The notes under the pieces were generated by a model. It was not told the DNA's origin, made no database searches, and was given only the letters and a program-made list of their open reading frames with translations. A program made the translations under genes and the position numbers. DNA of 8,629 nt from positions 1-8,629 of the forward strand of contig CANOGG010000037.1 of NCBI GenBank assembly GCA_947565485.1, written 5' to 3'. Within the stretch, counting starts at the first letter, position 1, and each line of letters starts with the position of its first letter. This document shows positions 6,257 through 8,629 of this stretch, in pieces. Origin of the DNA: an uncultured Mycoplasma sp. (GTDB lineage: Bacteria > Bacillota_I > Bacilli_A > RF39 > UBA660).

Positions 6257-7247
6257 AGTAGCAATTAATGGTTTTGGTCGAATAGGAAGATTAGCTTTCC
6301 GTCAAATGATAACTAGTACCGATTTTGATATTGTCGCCATCAACGATTTGAGTGAGGCTAAAGACCTAGCTTATTTAGTAAAATATGATACTGTCCATCG
6401 TACATTTCATGAAGATTTAATCAAAGCTGAAAATGACGAAATTATTGTCAATAACATCAAACGTATTAAAGTATTTAGTGAGCTAGACCCAGAAAAGCTT
6501 CCTTGGCAAGAATTAAAAGTGGATTTAGTCCTCGAATGTACTGGTAAATTTACCAAATATGAAGATGCATCTAAACACCTAAAAGCCGGGGCCAAAAAAG
6601 TTTTAATATCTGCCCCCTCAAAATCCGATAATGTCAAAACTATCGTTTACGGTGTTAACGAAAACATCCTTGATGGAACAGAAGATGTAGTATCCGCTGC
6701 TAGTTGTACAACCAACTGTTTAGCACCCATCGCTTATTTAATCGAGCATTACATAGGTATCGAATCTGGTTTTATGACTACCATTCATGCTTACACAAAC
6801 GATCAAGCAACTCTTGATATCGCTCACAAAAAAGGCATCACCTCAAGAAGAGGAAGGGCCTGTGCTGCTAACATTGTTCCCACATCCACTGGAGCAGCCA
6901 GTGCCATCGACAAAGTAATACCATCTCTAAAAGACAAACTAGAAGGAATAGCCTATCGTGTTCCCGTTGAAGATGGTTCTCTAGTCGAATTTACTTTTAT
7001 ACCTAAACGTTCTACTTCAATTGACGAAATAAACAAGATAATCGAAGTAAACCAAAACGAAACTATTGGCCTAACCTACGAACCTCTTGTATCAAGCGAC
7101 ATTCTAGGTAAAACTCTTGGTGCCTTAGTCGATGGTTTATCTACAAGCCTAAGTGGCAATCTCGTTAAAATCGTTGCCTGGTATGACAATGAATATGGTT
7201 ACACTGCCCAAATGCTTCGCACTGGCAAATCAATGTTCAAAAATTAA
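6249..7247 (+). CDS. gap: Glyceraldehyde-3-phosphate dehydrogenase, type I
   Basis: GAPDH catalyses the NAD-linked oxidation and phosphorylation of glyceraldehyde 3-phosphate to 1,3-bisphosphoglycerate in glycolysis, as a cytoplasmic homotetramer. The 332 residues are full length. Visible features are the Rossmann start MIRVAINGFGRIGR, Asp33 in AINDLSE (an acidic residue consistent with NAD rather than NADP), catalytic Cys153 in AASCTTNCLAP, His180 in TIHAYTNDQ, PTSTGAA, and the C-terminal WYDNEYGY. AGGAGG at 6235-6240 lies 8 bases before the ATG and supports strong expression. The start lies inside the end of the nucleoside kinase gene, so the two are co-transcribed and probably translationally coupled. 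A strong terminator follows at 7263. No cggR regulator or pgk/tpi neighbour is visible, unlike the glycolytic operon of Bacillus. Confidence 0.97.
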   Translation: MIRVAINGFGRIGRLAFRQMITSTDFDIVAINDLSEAKDLAYLVKYDTVHRTFHEDLIKAENDEIIVNNIKRIKVFSELDPEKLPWQELKVDLVLECTGKFTKYEDASKHLKAGAKKVLISAPSKSDNVKTIVYGVNENILDGTEDVVSAASCTTNCLAPIAYLIEHYIGIESGFMTTIHAYTNDQATLDIAHKKGITSRRGRACAANIVPTSTGAASAIDKVIPSLKDKLEGIAYRVPVEDGSLVEFTFIPKRSTSIDEINKIIEVNQNETIGLTYEPLVSSDILGKTLGALVDGLSTSLSGNLVKIVAWYDNEYGYTAQMLRTGKSMFKN

Positions 7248-7262
7248 ACTTAATCTAATAAT

Positions 7263-7292
7263 CTCAGGTATCACCAAAAACTTGAGTTTTTT
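7263..7292 (+). terminator. Rho-independent terminator of the kinase-gap operon
   Basis: CTCAGGT (7263-7269) pairs with ACTTGAG (7280-7286) over seven positions, one of them G-U, around a 10-base loop. TTTTTT (7287-7292) follows directly. It begins 16 bases after the gap stop codon. Confidence 0.85.
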
Positions 7293-7300
7293 ATCTAACC

Positions 7301-7333
7301 AAAAACGGAACAGAGCTTTTAAATTTCTATTCC
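7301..7333 (-). terminator. Rho-independent terminator of the surface-protein gene
   Basis: On the minus strand GGAATAGA (7333-7326) pairs with TCTGTTCC (7314-7307) over eight positions with one U-G pair. G and TTTTT (7305-7301) follow. On the plus strand the same stem has a C-A mismatch, which points to the minus strand as the functional one. It lies about 40 bases after the TAG stop at 7375. Confidence 0.75.
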
Positions 7334-7374
7334 TGAACTTAAATTTTTTTTGATAATAAGTTATAGATATTTTT

Positions 7375-8565
7375 CTATGTTCCTTGCACGACATATGGCG
7401 ATGTCGAAGTACCATTTCCACCAGCTTCAAACAGAGTATCAGCTTTCAAATTTATAACAGGACGAACACCAGGATTGGTACGGTCTAATCTCATAGAGTT
7501 GAGGTAGCCATCCGAACTCACATAGAATACGTTAGCATAAGCATTTTTATTAAAATCATATGGAGACATAGTCCAATAATTGCTATTCGTATGTAGGTAC
7601 GAACTGGTATTTTTTAAACTTGAACTATATCCCATTCCAGCCATATTTACTTCATCCGCTGTTATAAGTCCTCTTGGTGTCTTAAAGATATCATCAACAT
7701 TTGTACACAACAAACTTGGTGCTTTATTTGTGTACAATCTGTTATATGCTGCATAAATTGTTTGAGATGTTTCTGTTCCTGTTCCATGTAAATGATTTTC
7801 AGTATATTTAAAACCTACATACATATTGTTATCATAGTTTTCGTTATATGCTTTATTTCTACTAATCAATATACTACTCATCAATGGTGCGCTTGTTTTA
7901 TTTGTGCTTGTTCCCGAATATATCATTCTGAGTGAACCATTGGAATTGTTACGTATGATACGCCACCAGATATATTGGTCACCATCTTTACCAAACACCA
8001 CCCAGTTATTATTTACATTTCCTCTAAAATATTGAATACTTTTACTTCCGTTTGAATAATCTCCACTACTCCAAGTGTATAATCCGTTTCCTTCTATTCC
8101 ATCAAATTCAGGTGTACCAGATAGTTTATTATCTACATAATTTAATAAAGTAGCAGAAGTTGTACCTGATGGTATTGTCACTTCATTTGTTTTATCAAAA
8201 TACAAATAACAGCTTGTTCCACTCTTCATTAAATTATCTATTGTTATATTCCACGAATCACCATTCCATATAGGGGTAGCATTATTAGTGCAACTACTCT
8301 TACTTGTATTAAAAGAAACTTTTAAATCTTTAACTGGTAAATCATCTACTTTTGTATAATCGCTTGCATCTGGCTCTTTTATATACACTGCCATAATATT
8401 CACATCAGGTTTATTATTTCCTTTTTCAACCGTTAACTTACCCTCAAAACTTCCTCCCATATCAATATTTTGATTAGCATCTAAATTGGGATATTCTAAA
8501 ACTATATAATAATATTTAACGTCGCCATCACTAGTCGCGGTAATCATCTCATCTTTTACTAACAT
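7375..8565 (-). CDS. Surface-type protein, apparently 5'-truncated
   Basis: The 396-residue ORF resembles repeat-rich surface proteins of gut Firmicutes/Mollicutes-like bacteria. Residues 18-47 (YYYIVLEYPN, NQNIDMGGSFEGKL) look like the end of a TasA/camelysin-type beta domain. Residues 90-124 hold a Cys92...Cys119 beta module ending CYLYFD. Residues 178-220 contain YFRGNVNNNWVVFG, YIWWRIIR and SLRMIYSGTS. The C-terminal part has PRGLITADEVNMAG, YWTMSPYDF (near 330-338), GVRPVINLKAD (366-376) and GNGTSTSPYVV, a pattern shared with DUF6273-like C-terminal modules. No signal peptide or membrane anchor is visible. No Shine-Dalgarno site precedes ATG 8565, and the first domain begins partway through. 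The same frame has a TAG at 8604-8602. It may be the 3' part of a longer broken gene, an expression cassette, or an internal start after a frameshift. It is convergent with gap and has its own terminator. Confidence 0.7.
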   Translation of the reverse strand: MLVKDEMITATSDGDVKYYYIVLEYPNLDANQNIDMGGSFEGKLTVEKGNNKPDVNIMAVYIKEPDASDYTKVDDLPVKDLKVSFNTSKSSCTNNATPIWNGDSWNITIDNLMKSGTSCYLYFDKTNEVTIPSGTTSATLLNYVDNKLSGTPEFDGIEGNGLYTWSSGDYSNGSKSIQYFRGNVNNNWVVFGKDGDQYIWWRIIRNNSNGSLRMIYSGTSTNKTSAPLMSSILISRNKAYNENYDNNMYVGFKYTENHLHGTGTETSQTIYAAYNRLYTNKAPSLLCTNVDDIFKTPRGLITADEVNMAGMGYSSSLKNTSSYLHTNSNYWTMSPYDFNKNAYANVFYVSSDGYLNSMRLDRTNPGVRPVINLKADTLFEAGGNGTSTSPYVVQGT

Positions 8566-8629
8566 AACTTTTGCTTCACTATGATAATGCTTAGTTCGAA
8601 GCTATGTACTTCCAGTGCATAAATTCTTT

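Noticed and set aside
6407..6637. Minus-strand open frame inside gap
   Set aside because: It is antisense to conserved GAPDH sequence with no independent support.
7153..7430. Open frames across the gap 3' end and the following intergenic region, on both strands
   Set aside because: They cover the GAPDH C-terminus and two terminators, and show no conserved motif.

Overview
The window is chromosomal DNA from a low-GC, Firmicutes-type bacterium. The evidence is AT-rich coding sequence with A/T-ending codons, AGGAGG-type ribosome binding sites, TATAAT boxes, U-run terminators, and a yvcK-whiA-clpP-gap gene set. TGG encodes tryptophan and three genes end in TGA (the first ORF and clpP) or TAG (the nucleoside kinase), so the standard bacterial code fits and a Mycoplasma-type code does not. 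The short 5S rRNA and the style of the surface protein at the right edge suggest an uncultured, gut-associated Bacilli/Mollicutes-related lineage (RF39-like). That lineage assignment is inference.

Layout from left to right: (1) 1-317 is the tail of an rRNA operon, with the 23S 3' end, a short spacer, and a compact 5S that runs directly into a T tract. (2) 402-1154 is a conserved uncharacterised protein with its own extended -10 promoter. (3) 1235-3105 is the yvcK-whiA pair, overlapping by one base. (4) 3110-3838, minus strand, is an unknown protein that ends 4 bases from whiA; parts of it resemble an ADP-ribosyltransferase core. Its best promoter overlaps the clpP stop codon. (5) 3926-4495, minus strand, is clpP. 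(6) From a divergent AT-rich promoter region, 4610-7247 encodes a TGS-domain nucleoside kinase and glyceraldehyde-3-phosphate dehydrogenase, overlapping by 8 bases and closed by a good terminator. (7) 7375-8565, minus strand, is a surface-protein ORF that appears to lack its N-terminus. It ends tail-to-tail with gap and has its own terminator.

How the genes fit together: YvcK (cell envelope precursor control), WhiA (division and chromosome-linked DNA-binding protein), ClpP (regulated proteolysis), the nucleoside kinase (pyrimidine salvage by homology) and GAPDH (glycolysis) are housekeeping genes. The yvcK-whiA-clpP neighbourhood is familiar from Bacillus, but rapZ is absent upstream and an unknown gene sits between whiA and clpP. 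The accessory material is the 402-1154 gene, the 3110-3838 gene and the surface-protein ORF. No CRISPR array, transposase, tRNA gene or integrase is visible.
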